From the NCBI GenBank assembly GCA_944989445.1, contig CALYLW010000209.1, forward strand, positions 596,370 through 660,369: a stretch of 64,000 bases of DNA, written 5' to 3'. Shown here piece after piece: positions 13,701-28,700 of the stretch (the stretch's first letter is position 1; each line of letters starts with the position of its first letter). Source of the stretch: Ampullaceana balthica. Taxonomy: Eukaryota; Mollusca; Gastropoda; Lymnaeidae. The notes beneath the pieces are model-generated. The model made no database searches and was not told where the DNA came from. It saw only the letters and a list, made by a program, of their open reading frames with translations. The position numbers and the translations under genes are program-made.

Positions 13701-16700
13701 GTGAAACAGAAGCAGGGGAGGGGGAACGGCTTGAAAGATGGCCCCCAGTGAAGCTAGTAGAATTATTATCATCGTCATCATCAGCGCTGCTTTCATTTGA
13801 CCTAAGCGGAAGTGGACAAGATAGAAAGCAATGCATGCCAGTTAGACATTCCACAACATATTTCAAACCAGAGCAACCATTTTATTTTATATATAAAAAA
13901 CTATTTAAAAATTATGTTAGTATGATTTTTTTTTAATAAATAAAATTTTGAAATCTGTCAGGAAAATAATAAAAATACCACCATGATGCACACAAAAAAT
14001 GTTATTTTTTTTATGTAATTGTTTGGAATTCAAATATACTGAAAGGGTCCAGGGGTCCAGTGATGGATTCAGGAACATAAAATAAGGCTTACGCCCTCCC
14101 AATTTTAAATGAAAATACACAAAATATGCGGTTAATTACTTTATTCCAATACAGTAATAAAATTTAATCATCCGAAACATCCAAAAATTACAAGCAAAAC
14201 AACTGAAATTTTGAAATAAGTTTGGTTACAGATTATATTGCTGTATCGCAATAGCTAATTTTTCACATTGTAGACAATAAAAAATATGCAATTTCATAAT
14301 AAAATCAAACACATTTTGAAGAAAAATGCAGCAGAAAGGGTATTATTTAAAATTAAGCAATATATTCAGATAAATTACAGGGGTACCTTAAAATAGGAAA
14401 CATTTTGAATTTTCTTATTTATTTTAGCAGTTTCATTTGACTGAACATAAATACAACTCATTCCTATTGTATTGTGGATGTTAAGCTAGTGGATGCCTTT
14501 GTAACCATATGAAAAGACATTGGGCTTAATTTAATTAATAAATTAAAGTTATTTAAATGACAGAATTAAAAGATACACCCTTTGATTTGAAAACATTGAA
14601 ATTTATTTAAACATTTTTACATAAACAAAAATATACAAATCAGAATATTTCATTTTATAAATGATAATTAAATTCAACAAACTAGGAATAAGATCATAAT
14701 GTACTTTCAAGTGCACAAAATCTCACCAGAAGCATACAAATTAAAACATTTATGAGTAAAAGATTTTTGGGGTTCATTTATAAATTCATTAGCAAATTCA
14801 TTCTTCGGTTTCTTAATTATAAGGTTTTGGGACATGATAAAAATTCATTATTTATTACTGTACCAACTGAATGGTTTTATACTCGACACAATGAAAGACC
14901 AAAATTGAATGATTACAATTAACATAAAGAATTAACTTGAAAAATATAACAATGCAGAACAATTTTACTGGTATCTGAAGTAAGAGAATAACTAGTGTAA
15001 ACAGCCTTTGGTCAGTAAAAAAGGTATGCTATCAAAGCATTTGAGTTTAATTTGTAGATATTTTCAAATGTATAGAATGTACAAATTATGGGCTTTCCAA
15101 AAAGTTAAAGCAATGACATGCCATGAAGGCTAATTTGAATAAGCCAGCTCAGCTATTGTTATTTAAGTATATAATGAATTGCATACTACTTTATTGCACT
15201 CTGTCCCCCATTGGATACCTCAGTTGTTCTGGAAATGAGTTTTAAAAATAGGGAATTACACTAACCAGCTAATAATGATTTGGGGGCATTAGAATATGTA
15301 TGCATGGTGACCCGTCAAAACGGCCCCAGACAAATTGTTAACATTTTTCAACAAAAACTTTAATTTTTTTTCATTTAAAGTTTTTGTCAACTTTTTCACC
15401 CTTAAATAAAGTGGTAAAATTGTAAAATTATATCTTGTGATGTTATTATATTGTTTCTTGTCAACAAACAGCCGCGATTGTTACCATTTCGCGTAAAGGC
15501 TATTAAATTCACTATTGTGATGTCATTATTATTGTTTATTAGCAAAACCTGACACTGAATATGTGAATAAAAATACGAATTTAATATTTGATTTGACATT
15601 TTACTTTTAGTCCATCTATTAGTCCGGGGCCGTTTTGTCGGTGAACCGTATGCATAGGAGAGTGCTTGTCAATCTCAGGAATATTTAATATATATATAAT
15701 TTTTATAGTCATTATCAACATCAATAAACGTTATGCTTTTTCTTTTTCCAGCACTTAGGAAAAAGTGTACATGTGCTCAAATATTTTTATATGAAGTACA
15801 AATAACTTTTATGAAAAATTAGAAGGGGATTATTCCTTTGATTTTAATATAGAGGATAATATGCTTTAGTGGCCGTTCATAAATGACCTCACCATGATTT
15901 TGGCAGATTTTTCACACCCCTCCCCCTTATTCACAATATGACATCACAAAGCTTTGCACCCCCCCCCCATAAAGCCATTTTTATCTTTGAAAAAAAGTGA
16001 CGTCACATTTCTAAAACACGGTCACACTTGGTCATAAATGGTCGACCCCCACCCCCCCCCCTAGGTGATTGACGTAAGTTATGAACTTAATTTAGATTAT
16101 TTTTGTAAACATAGCCTGTCCCTGGAAAATAATATGTGCAGTTAAAAAGAAAAGAAAAAATAACAATAGATCTAGCTCTAGTCCCAGGTTCATTCAATTT
16201 CAAACTTGTCTGATTGTCAGGTAAACTTAATTTTGGAAATTATCTATATACCCAAACACTGAACTATCAAACCCCAAAAAATTTTCATCAAAAAGGTTTT
16301 ATCTCTTTTGGATTAATGTTTTCACATGTTTTTAAAATCTTTACATTTAATCTAATTTATTATTGTATTTATTATTCATTTTTTTAATTTACATCAGGGG
16401 TTCTTAAACTCTTTTTGGGATAACCCTCTCTTGATTTCAAGAGTGTATTTCAAACCACCCCCTTAATACAAATTCTACTCTTAACAAATAAATAATGTTT
16501 TTTTCTCTAAAATATCTCAGATCCTCTGACACAGCATCCAACACCACAAGTTCAGCAATAGATTAATATCAAAATAAATGAAATGCCATCAAGTCAAATT
16601 ACAATGAGCAAGCTTTGTATAGGAGTAATTTATGAAATGCATACTATTTTATACCCCCATTGGTTTAGACAGTGGTTCTATTAGTTGAGTGCGCTGCTGA

Positions 16701-19700
16701 ATAAAGTTAAGTTTTACTTTTAACACTCAGCACAAATAGGGCTTTTAATCTGACTTTTCAATTTAAACAGAAAAACAAGCAACTAGAAAGGAACAATTTA
16801 TTATGGGGCAGAAAAGATCTAATAGTTTTAAATTTTTGCATTTTTAAATGCTTTTTAAAAACAAAATTTAAAAATGGTTTTGATACTATCAATTTAAGAA
16901 ATTTAATCAGAGATCAGAATTCTTAACTTAGGAAGAAAGATGTGAAATTGAGGAGCCTGCCATTGAAATACAGCTGCCTCTTTAATGTGAATTCTTTACA
17001 GTGGTAATGATACTTAAGATAAAATACATTTTCAATAACCACAAGAAGAAAACAACTGTTTATAACAAAAGAATGATGGGAAGGTCGAGGTTATGTTTGT
17101 TCTTCAAGCGTAAGTTCAGTCCATCTCAATTTGGAATATGAGGTAATGATTCTTTTGATAGTGCAGTGTTATTAAGGATTTACATACTGGATTAACTTTA
17201 ACTTTTGTCCCAGTAAATTTATCTATTGAAAGAAATGTGTTCACTTAACCTGTTTTTTTTATTATCTATAAATGCTTCAACCAAAGATCATGACACTAAC
17301 GTATAATTCTAAATTTTAGGAACGAAATTTAAACATTCAAAATGAAGGAAAAAAATTACTTTTTTACCCTCTCAGAAAATTATGAAAAACAAGTCTCATT
17401 AATTACATGTCTGCTGTGTTTTAAATGGGATACCAACATCTTGTACTTTTTTTGTAACAAATAATAAAATGGAAAAGAATGAATGTACATTGAAATTAAA
17501 ATTCTGACCTACCCATGACCTGTAAGTTCTGAAGATCCTAAAACTGCTTGTGGTCTATGAATAGAGGATGAAGCAGACAGAAGTGATGAAGCGGAGGATG
17601 TTGAACTTGGACTGGAACTTCTGGCCATATTAGCGTTAGCAAGAATTCTGTTACCTGTTAAACCAAAACGAGAGCGGCTGAGCATGTTTGGCTTATGTCG
17701 CATGTGAGGTCTGCGAGACAAAATATTTGGTCTCTCAGGTGCATGACGGGCAAAATGAGGATTTTGTGAAAGTTTTGATTTCTGGGAGCCATTCTCAGAT
17801 GAAGATGCCTCATTCTCCTCTTGTTGACTTTTCATTTCAGATTTGATCTCTAATCCTTGGAAGTTTGAAGACATCTCTGGTCTGCTGTATTTCTCTAGCT
17901 CTTTAGCTAGATTACCCCGAGGTGTGGCTTGTGGGGCAGATTTGATATCTCTCGGTTCAAGCTGCTTAGTCAATATCATTGGCCTCAGAACACGATCGGT
18001 CCCACCTAAAATAAATAAGTAATTTAAAACTTACCTTAGGATTTATGTTATATAAGTAAAATCTTTAAAACCCATATCTTGTTGATTTGGTTTAGAGTGA
18101 CTAATTCCACACCTAATGTAAATCCACAAACCTGGTGTGAAATCTTTAGCTGCAAGCTTGATTAAATCTTTCTCAGAGCAAGTGGCTATCATAGCTTTAG
18201 TGGGATCGTCACTTTTAGGTAGAACTACCACATGCATTGCTAGATTAGAGAATAGATGACCAATAAGAAAAAGTTAGTAAAAGCAAATATGTATTTATAA
18301 TTGATTTTGATTGCATCCATCCAAAGAGAAACGTATTATTCAGTCACTTAAATTTGTTGTGCACTTCTATAGCCGATTTACTCAATAAAATATATTTTTT
18401 AATGAAAATGAAGTCCAATTAATTGTAAAAGAAAATAAATCTACAAACTTTTGCCAGGTTTATTTGAATGGTTTTGCTGAGTCATCAGTCTTGTCATAGC
18501 CGCAATGGGACATCCCGAGAGACTGAAAAGTATCGTTTTTTTTATCAACGCACAAATAAAAGAAGTCTTTCACACTATACAAAATTAAACAGATTTAATT
18601 TTTTAAAACATGATTTTTTAAATTTTAAATTCACACACAAGACAATGAGCCCAAATTATTTCAACATAAAAAATAACGTGTGCCATTTACTCAGGGACAC
18701 AAGTAATACCGATCTAGTTTTGGTGACAAAAATATAAAGATTTGATCAAGCAAATTAGATTTGTAAGGAGAAGTCTTTAAAAAAAATAATTGAAAATCAT
18801 GTTTTGCAATTTATCATTTAATTGCAAGAGGTATGACACTAGCTGGCCCCTTTTTGTATGTTGAGAATGTTTTACTATAAAAAAAAACAAAATGAGTAAC
18901 AAAATGCTATCACTATAATCATCACAGATGATCATGATAAAAACCATATGATGCACTGATTAGGCCAGCTTTTTTTGTAGCGTTATCAACTCAACCCTTT
19001 ATAACAACTTGAATAATATATTATGGTAAAAAAATTTCCTTGAAAAATAATGGGAATCCCAATATCTCTAAGTACTGAATATGATAGTAATTGTAAAAAC
19101 AGAGACTGGAAGTTGTTTTAGATCCCGGCTGCCATACATTGCTTGGAAAACTCTTTAAAGTAGATAAAAAGCTAGGAAATTTGTGTTAAACTTAGCAGTC
19201 ATTTCAGATTTGCAGTAGAAACTAAAATAGGCTAAGCATAACAAGGACAAAACAATGAAGGGTGAAATTTTTAAGTTGGACAACTAGGTACCAAAATTTG
19301 GCATTAAATTAATAGCGCTGAGAGAAATACCTTCTATGAGTGCTTCTATTGTTATTTATGTGGCCTCGTCCGTTGCATCCTGGTGTAGGACACCTAAAGA
19401 GGTAGATTCAATTTAAAACTTGTATTTTTGGCTGATATGTTATAAAAACTTTGATCAGTGGGGTCTTAAAAATTGTATCACCAATATCTTTTTTCTAATG
19501 TTATTTAATATAAGAATGCTACATAGGTAATGATTTATACAAGCTTCTGCTTTAGTTATTTAAATTACAATAATTCTTATATATGCAATAGGTGCAAACA
19601 ACTTATTTAAATCATCTTTAAGTACTAAATGATTTGTGAATAGGTGACAAAAAGATCTACAATTACCGTATTTTCACGCATGTCCCCCGCACTCGCAGAT

Positions 19701-22700
19701 AACCCGCCCACGCATATACCCCGCAGAATTTTTAGATCCTGTAAAAAAATGTGGTATAACCCGCCCACGATTATACACTGCACTATCCCAACACATTTGA
19801 GAAGTCATATCACGCGGAACCACTCTAGGAGATGTACTTACCGTACTATATTTTCACAACTCTATCAATAGCACACAAAAATATCTCTTATTACTTAAAA
19901 AGTAATTGTTTATTTTAATAAAAATATTATAAATAATTAAATTATAAAATTATAAATTTGTTATTTTATTCGATTAGCTAAACGTAAACAAGTGTGCACT
20001 ATTTTTTCCGGTACACCGTACCATCAGACAACGGCAGTTGTTATACAAGGCATTCGATTTACGACATGAATGAGAACTGGTTCCAAACTGGTTTAAACTG
20101 GACTATTGGATTCCGAGGTTAACCCGGGAGACATCTATAATACCAGAAGTTATACAGAATCTAATTTTATATTCCTGTTTTGCAAGTAACAGTGCCATTG
20201 ATGCATTATTCAGTAAAAAAAAATTCAGATACCCGCCCACTGAGATATCCCGCAGGGGGCTGTGGGGTTTGTAAAATCTGGTATAACCCGCGAGGAATAT
20301 GCGTGAAAATACGGTAGACAAAAAAGTCATTGAGAAGTTAGTGCTGTTAGTAGTGCCATAAGAAAGTTATTAGCCCTTATTATTGATACTTTAAAATCAT
20401 ATGATAAGAACTAGAATGTTATATATAGAAATATACATAGAAATTGTTCATTATTATTTACCTTAAACATTGTTCTGACTTTAATAATGCTGAAAATAAC
20501 AAAAATACATTATTAAATACACAATTTAATTAAAAATTATTTTTTTTTACACAAAATTTTAACTACTTAATTAAGTCATGTTTGTTAAGAAGCAAACAAA
20601 ATTTTAATAAAACCCCACAAAGACCTATCCAAAGCAATTTCTTTTGTTCTAAAACTGAAAGCTATGAAAGGCTTTAAATATACTTACTTTCAATCATTTC
20701 TATTGGTAAATCCATTCTTTTTGGGCAACCAGATATGCTGAATAAACAAATGAGTACATATATTATATAATAATATTAACAACAATAATTTGATAATTTA
20801 TATAGCACAGTACCCCTCCCCAGCAAACAGCTGGGCTCACAGCGCTTCAAATATAAATAGTAAACACACACGTATTTATAAGGGAGGTATCTCTTATATT
20901 ATAAGATTTCTCCCAATAACGCCCGGCGTTATACGGAGATTTCTCTTTTTTTTTAAACAAACAAAATTTCCGTTCTAATTTAGTATATATGTACCTATCA
21001 TAGCTTTAAATTTATTTCAAAAAGATTTATGATTTTAAAATTAATTTGGTAAAAGCAAAGAGAACGGTGCGCTCGATAAATCGTATTTTTGGTTGTTATA
21101 TTTGTTTTTTTCTCTTCTATTTTAATTTAAAAAATAGACAAGTAAACCTAACCCAGATCCTAAAACTGAAACTACAACCTTAAAAAAAAAGAATCAATTG
21201 AAACCTCCACTTGACACTTAGAGTTTAAGAATCTAATGCCTTAACCCTGAGACCACAGAAGCTCATGAATGGTATGAATTTTAAAAAATCTTATATCAAA
21301 TCGGCAAGTAGTCACATGACCAGCCAAAAACATTTGAGTATGACGCTAAGAATCATGGGAAATATCTGTCTATAATGCCCAGCGTTTAACGGAGATATCT
21401 CCGAATAATCACTTCGTATTTATAAATGCATTAAATGTAAAACATCCATATCCTAACTACAACATATAAGGACATGATGGTGCACATAAGCTACATTTAT
21501 TATGTTTGTTGTTTAATTAATCTTGAAAAAAAAGTTTGAAGAGATGTGTTTTTTTTAGTGAAATCTAGCAGGCCTTAGGACTACTGGGAATGTGTTATGG
21601 TAGAGAATTCCATTGTTTGGAGGCACAAAAAGGGGAAGACCTTTCACAAAATGTATTAGTGTGTCTTAGTATCAGAGAGAAAAATTAAGTTATATATATT
21701 TTTAAAAATATACAATTGGCTTTTGAAAAATGTTCTAAACTACTAAGCTAGTAACCGCCTATGGATGTGAAATGAAAGACAAAAAGTAAGTGTTGATGCT
21801 AAGTTTCAGCTTCAAGTTTTAAGTAAGGTTTTTAAGACCATTAGTTTCTGAGGACAGGTTAACCGTTAAAAAAAAAGACTGGTTAACTGCTTGCGAGGAG
21901 TAAATAGTGTTGATAATAAGGGATTTTTGAAAATGCTAAGATGACCACTTAATTTTCCTGTTAATATATAGGGTTTGGGGTATACTCGCCGTATATGACT
22001 ACATCTTCCAAATCCCCCCCAAAAAATAACTTTCCGATTTGATATCAATATTGTAATTTTAATTGAAATAATTTTGACATGCAGGTACTTAGCAGGGAAA
22101 TTGGCACTTATAAGACAGCTCAAATTTAGGACCAGTTAATTGTCCATTAGCGGTTGCAATGTATCTTTCCTACGTCTAGCAAACGACTTTTGTAAATAGT
22201 AATAGTAACATTGGCGGCGTTGCCAGTTGTTTACATACATCAAAGGAATGTTAGCGTCACCACCCCACTGTTTTGTTAGTTCTCATACTATGCCTCGATA
22301 ACCCAGAAAATTATTTAGAAAAGCTTTTTAAATAATTTATTACCAAAATAGACTAACAGCGATGAAGAGTGATTAACACTTTAAAAAAAAATATACACCA
22401 GAATTTTAAGAAGCTAACCTGTATCTTAACCTTTAACAACATTACTGCATACTAGCTTATAAGAAGACACTCCAATTAAACTACCCGTAAAAACAAAGTT
22501 TTTGACTATAAATCCCTTATATATGAGACATAACTAAAAGTATTGAAAATGTTCAATATAATATGCACCGCGCGACAGACTAGCATAATCATTTACAGAT
22601 GGGAATATATTATAAAAATTATGTTCAATATAATACGCACAGCACAACAGGAAAATATTAAAAAGGTTGTTCAATATAATAGGCCCTGCGCAACAGACTA

Positions 22701-25700
22701 ACACAAAAATTTACATGTTACGTAGAGATACATAGAGATAAACTAAAATTTCATTAAATTAATTACAGTACATTTGATCGATCTGAAATTTTGATACAAT
22801 GCATTGTTAGGTGACAAAAGTCTATGTTCAAAATTTCAGCTCGATAGCATCAAGGGAAGTGGGTCATTTTTAACATTTGTTTTTCCGCGAACAGGCGGGA
22901 CCAAGCACGACAGAAAGACAAGACGGTGAAGTTAATATAAAGGATTTATAAATGAACTCCAGATAATAAGCTAACACCAATGAATTGAAGTATGGATTAA
23001 TTGATCCAGATTAAACAGAGCAGGTTAACCATTCATAAACCTTAGTTTAAAGCTAGCCATTATTAATTTTTGACAAGAACATGTGTATTATAATTTTATA
23101 TAGAGGATGGTAACTGCCTTAGCACAAAGAAGGTCTTAAAAATCTGCTTGTAACAGATTACTTTATTATTGTAGACATACTTTCTGCTTTGCCACCAAAA
23201 TACGAAGTTGGCTAGATTTCATCCCCAGCTTAACACAGCTATATACTATGACTGAAATCTGATGGGTCTGAATCAATCAAGTTTTTAAAAAACGTTTTTG
23301 ACTGAATCAGATATATTTGAAGCAAAATAAGACAAAATAGCCAGCTGGGGGAGTACTTACCTTCTATGATGAGTGTAAAGTCCAGTAATGTGACCTGTTC
23401 CATCACAGCCAGGACAGGGGCATTCCTTTGCTTGAACCATACATAAAAGGAAATTAAAAAACCCGTAAAAAAAACAAGTTTTTCACTATAAATCCTTTAT
23501 GTATGAGACGTAACTAAAAGAATGTTCATTATAATACGCAGCGCAAGACCATCCAAAAATACAAAATCGTAAAACATGTTTAATATAATGCGCACCGATC
23601 AGGAATATGTTTATAAAAAGTGTTGTCAATAAAATACGCATCTAATTGCGCGACAGAAAGGTTGTTCAATATAATGCGCACCCTTACACTCTATCTAAAA
23701 AAATAACATGATACATAGGAATAAACAAAATAATCTAAAAAATCAATAATTTAATTACGGTACATGCGATCGATCTGAAATTTTGATACATTGTTTTTAT
23801 TATCGGTACAAAACTGCCTGCAAAATTTCAGCTCGCTAGCTTACGAGCAAGTGGGTTAAACATCGATCAAAAATTTTGGCGACAAGCAATCAAGCAAGGA
23901 ATCAAGGGTGCAGACACCACGAGTTAATATAAAGGATTTAAAAAGTAGGAAAAGATAAAAGTATGAAGGCAATATTGCACACCCTATCTCTCATGTAACA
24001 AAATAGAAAAGTTAATGTTTTAAGTTTTAACAACAAAATAAGTATTGTTGAAGCTGAAAAATGCATAATTATAATTATTGTATGCTTGCTTACGTTTCCT
24101 AGGAAAGACACTCCCATCTGTGTTAGGATATGGATCATCATCAATCATGTCTTCTGGACTGTACTGCTGCAAGTTAATTGGTTCTAATGATGTATCTTTT
24201 TTAGATTGATCATTGGCAAGTTGATACCCTTGGGTCTGCAAGGTTGACATAGATGATGATGCTGAAGTAGACTGATGTGTAGAAAGTATACCAACCACTG
24301 ACTGAATAGATGATGTAGGTTGATGGGAAGAAGCTGCTGTATTTGGCTTAAGTGAAATATTTGATGTTGTAGGCTGAAGAAAAGAAATTGATGGTGCATC
24401 TACTGGTTTTGCAGTCTCAATCGCATGTGTGGAAGCATCTAAGGTCATAGTTAGTGAGACTGCAGGTACCGTAGGATTTTGAGAAATGTCTTTATTTACA
24501 GAGTGACATAAATCTGGAAATAGTTCATGTGGTTTTGGATAAGGTTTTGTCAAAGTGGAGTGATATACTTTAGTTGGAGGAACTATGGGGTAAACTTCTC
24601 TATTGAGCCCCAATTCCTCACCAATAATTTTCACATCATCGTCCTGCTGATTGGATTCAAGCCTTTTAAAAAGCGTTCCTTTTTGCCAATTGCCTCTTCC
24701 TCTGCCTCTTCCAGACATCTCTCCATGCACAAAATTTGAAGGTGCAACAGAGCAAATAATTGGAGTAGGAACTTCTTTTTCTTTGCCACTGGCTCCTGGC
24801 TGGGTAACTGTCATGTGAAAAGTGAAAGGTGACTTTTTCCATTTTTTAGTACTTAATGGAACTGACAAGACTGTCTTTGAAGTAGAAGGTGCTAAAAGTG
24901 TTGGAAGGTCTTTGCTTGACTTTTCCTCTAATTCTGGTGGAGAAAGACTGACAACTGCTGTCTTTCCTTCAGCAATCTGTACTTTAATTTGTGAGGGGCT
25001 GTCTGGCTTAACTAGTGGGGTGAGCACTGTAATGCCATCAGTAACTGATTGGGCAATGCTTATAGGATTCTTGGCTTCATTTTTTAGAAGAGACCTAGCT
25101 GATGTACTTAAAACTGTTGAGTGAGCCCCTGACCCAGATGTGGTGGGGACAGGCTTAAGGATGGTTATTTTGTGAGTGGATGGCATATGAGTTTCTTCAT
25201 CCGAAATCGTGATCGGAGTGGACAGATTTTCTTTAGATAATTTTATAATCTTTCCATGAACTTCTGGTGAAAACTTTTTAAATAATGATTTGACCAGCCC
25301 AGAGGGGGAACGACTTAAAATTATAGTTTTTGAAGGTATGTTTGAGGGAGGCTGCCCAATGATTTTTTTCTCAGGTACATCTTTCTTAGATATTGTTGGA
25401 TTAGAGATTTCTGGGGTCAGCCTTGTGGCAGAATCTTCTTGCAAAGAAGGCGTGATAACTTCAGAATGTTCAATGTCATTTTCAACATCTGATGTTAAAG
25501 GATCAGCCATATTATCTCCAAAGGCTTCACTCCATTCAGCTACTACTTCAAATTCTTCTTTCTCTTCCTTGATGTCCACTATATGATCAGAAGCTGTAGA
25601 AATGCTCTCAACTTCATCAACAATTTCTTCTTTTATTTCTTGTTTAATTTCAATAAAAAAATCAGACAAATTTTTAGGGTCTTCCATTGTATGTTTATTG

Positions 25701-28700
25701 CCAGAAAATTCCATCATGGACTCTAGCAAGATGACATCAGGCTTTTGATCCTCACTAGCGTTTTCAGGACTTTGTGATTCTGTATTCCGAGTCATCACAT
25801 CTTTATTCTCTGTGTCTGAAAAATCTCTGCTTCCTTCACTTTGTATAAAATCTTTACCAACACCAATATTTTGAAGCAACATGCTTGTTCCTGTTGCTTC
25901 AACATTGCCAATGTCTGCATTCAAAATGGCTGAGTCAGAACTGGACTCAAGGAAAATTTCTCCACTTCTTTCTTTATTATTATTAAATGAAATATTTTCA
26001 ACTGTTTCAACTGTCTGCATTACAGTTTCATCGGCCTCATCAATTGCAGGCGGACAATGCAAATTTAAAGTGATTAAGTCAGGAGTTGACTTACTACTTA
26101 ACTGGTCAGACTGAACAAAACTATCAATTTCTGACGCTGAGTGCTGCAAGAACTGGCTGCTTGAAAATGAATCTTCCTTTTGTGAAGTTAAGCCATCAGT
26201 GACTTCAGATAATGTGGCAAGCTCTTTCCCTTTATCATGCGGCCATCTTAGTTCACAATTACCTGTTGCGACCATAGAATCCTCAGTACCATCCCTATCT
26301 GGGTCAAATAAAGTTGATTTCACAGATTCATCAGCATCGTGGTCATATGTGGTACCATCAGCTATGTCTGAAGTTTTACCATCAGCAGAAAGAACATCAC
26401 TCCGCTCAATAGTGGTCATCTCTGTTGAACCTTCAATATTTGTCTCTCGGCCGACGTCTCCAGTTTTTTGTACAATATCATTTTCATGGTTTCCCTTGAG
26501 CTGAACACTGACCATGTCACTAACAGTTGCAGCATACTGTTCAGTGTTATTTTCTGTTGCAGTAAGAGTATTGGTATTGGAAAGACCACTGTGATCACTA
26601 CCTTTGATATTTTGGTTGGTATCTTCAAAAACAACTTCAGACGCTAAAGCAGTTTCCTCTTTTTTCATATTGATGTTAGTTATGGCCTTTGTAGGCTCAG
26701 TTTTCAGCTTCTCATCAGAATTTTCTGCTTTGATGTGCATTTCATTGCACATACTTTCCACTTTTACTTGACCACATCCTGCGGATTCACTTTCACTGCT
26801 TTCTTCAGGCTTGGCTCCCTCTTCAATTATCAAACTTTCTTCTTTAACTTGCTTCTGCACTACAATTTGAGAAATATCTTCCTCCACCGCATTGTGGCTT
26901 AAATCTTTTACCCCTGATGAATTTGATATCTCTTCAAATACAGTGCTTTTTATGCTGTTATCTCCACCAACGGGTTCTGTTTTCACTTCTGGAATGTTTT
27001 TGTCTCCATATTCCTTTACATTCTTAATGGAATTTTTAATGGGGTTGCCTTCTACTTTAACACTGTTTACCCTCAACCGCTCCGAGACTTGGCTTGATAC
27101 TTTCTTGTCACTTGAAACGTGGGATTCATGCTCTTCTTTTCTCTTTTTTCTCTCCCTTTGGATCATTTCGCAAAGTTCAGTCTGCAGAGTTCGCTTTGCT
27201 GGGGTTTTAATTTCTGAACTAATAGGTATTATCTTTAATGACTTACTGGGAGTCACAACCTTGATTTCAACACTAGGTGACCCTGAGCTCTGGGCTCTGG
27301 TGTTCCTGGCCCTGCTTAAGAAGATCTCATTTTGATGAGGGGTATCACTTTTCAACTGACCTGCTTCATGACTGCCCCCTGGTGTTTTCTCATCACTATT
27401 TGCCATTTTGACTTCATTAGTAGACAGTGAGGGAACTGCACTTTGCCTCGTTACTGATCGAGACTGCCTTGGGACCACTGATTCTGTATTACCATGAGAA
27501 GCATCAGTAGCTACTTTTGATCTTGGTGAAATCTTTTGACCTGATTTTGCTGTAGCCTTAGTAGCTCTAGTGGCTTTGACACAATTTTCACTTTCTGTTT
27601 CTCTAGCAGCACAAGAAATATTTCGTTTTGTTGGCTCCAAATTTGTGTCCATGTCAGCTGCCGGATTTCTTCTACTCCTCGGTGATACAACAGATAAATT
27701 ATATCTATGGGGTGTGCTTTTCAGTTGAGCTTTAGAGCAAGGTGATTTACCCTTGTTATTAGTCTGAGAAGACCTTAACATTACTGGTTGTGATTTTTTA
27801 ATTTCATCAGCCTGTTCATTCTCTTTTGGGTTTAGATTTCGAACGCCACTTCTGTTTCGTTTTGCAGAAGAAACAGAACATTCTTCAGCTGTGGATTTAG
27901 ATTTGGTGGTTTCTATTTCTATTTTATTTTTGTCTTCATCTAAATTTAAAACCACACTCCTTGTTGGAGATCTTTTGAGTTCAACTCCACTTTCAGATTT
28001 GGACCTTGTGTTGGCAAAAATTGATGCATTTTTCTTTTTCTTGACCCTCATCAGAATTTCACTTTTACTAAGATGCTTTCCAGAAGCATTTAGGGCTTTT
28101 TTAAACGTATTATTTATAGCTTTATGTGTTTTTTTATTAGCCAATACTTTAGAAACTGGGACAGAGGAACATTTTGAGGTCTTGGCAATTTTTAAACTTG
28201 GCTCATCTAGTTTTTTAATGACAGGGAGAGAATCACCACCAAATGATCTATTTGAAAAAGAAAAAAAAATTAATTAAACTTACACACCAATATTTTTTAT
28301 GTAAAACCATTCTAAAAATCTATTTTCAGCAATCTGTGCAGACCTAAGCTTTGTGGTAACACAAAACAATGCAATTTTTTTTATTAAACAGTATGTTTAG
28401 CAATAGCTAATTAAATTATTGTAGTGACCTTAAAAATTATTTATATTTACTCCTAATTATTCAGCATTCATTGATAAGCGGTGTGATTTTTTAAAGATAT
28501 AACTTTTATTTTTGCTTCCTTAATTAATGTAAAAAGAAATTAAACGACCCGTAGAAACAAAGTTTTTGACTATAAATCCCTTATATTTGAGACATACCGT
28601 ATTTATCGGCGTATAACACCCACCTTCATTTTAAGAGAGAAATTTCAGGAAAAAAATTAACATTATATCGGCGTATAACATGCATACATTATTTGCCCCC

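Larger units (their letters stand above)
13802..17512. other. MYT1-like intron carrying two MITEs
   Basis: Intron of 3.7 kb between the acidic linker exon and the 493-bp linker exon. It holds the foldback element at 15298-15655, a degraded GGCCGTTCATAAATGAC element at 15870-16050, and a GGGGTTCTTAAACTC hAT-like end near 16397. Confidence 0.5.

Noticed and set aside
17509..17979. Treating this minus-strand frame as a separate gene starting at its own ATG
   Set aside because: The frame is open past the ATG to a good acceptor at 18006-18007 and joins both neighbouring MYT1-like exons in frame, so the ATG is internal.
24822..28277. Several plus-strand frames across the MYT1-like giant exon
   Set aside because: They are antisense shadows of a 4-kb open exon; the minus-strand frame is open throughout and joins its neighbours in frame.
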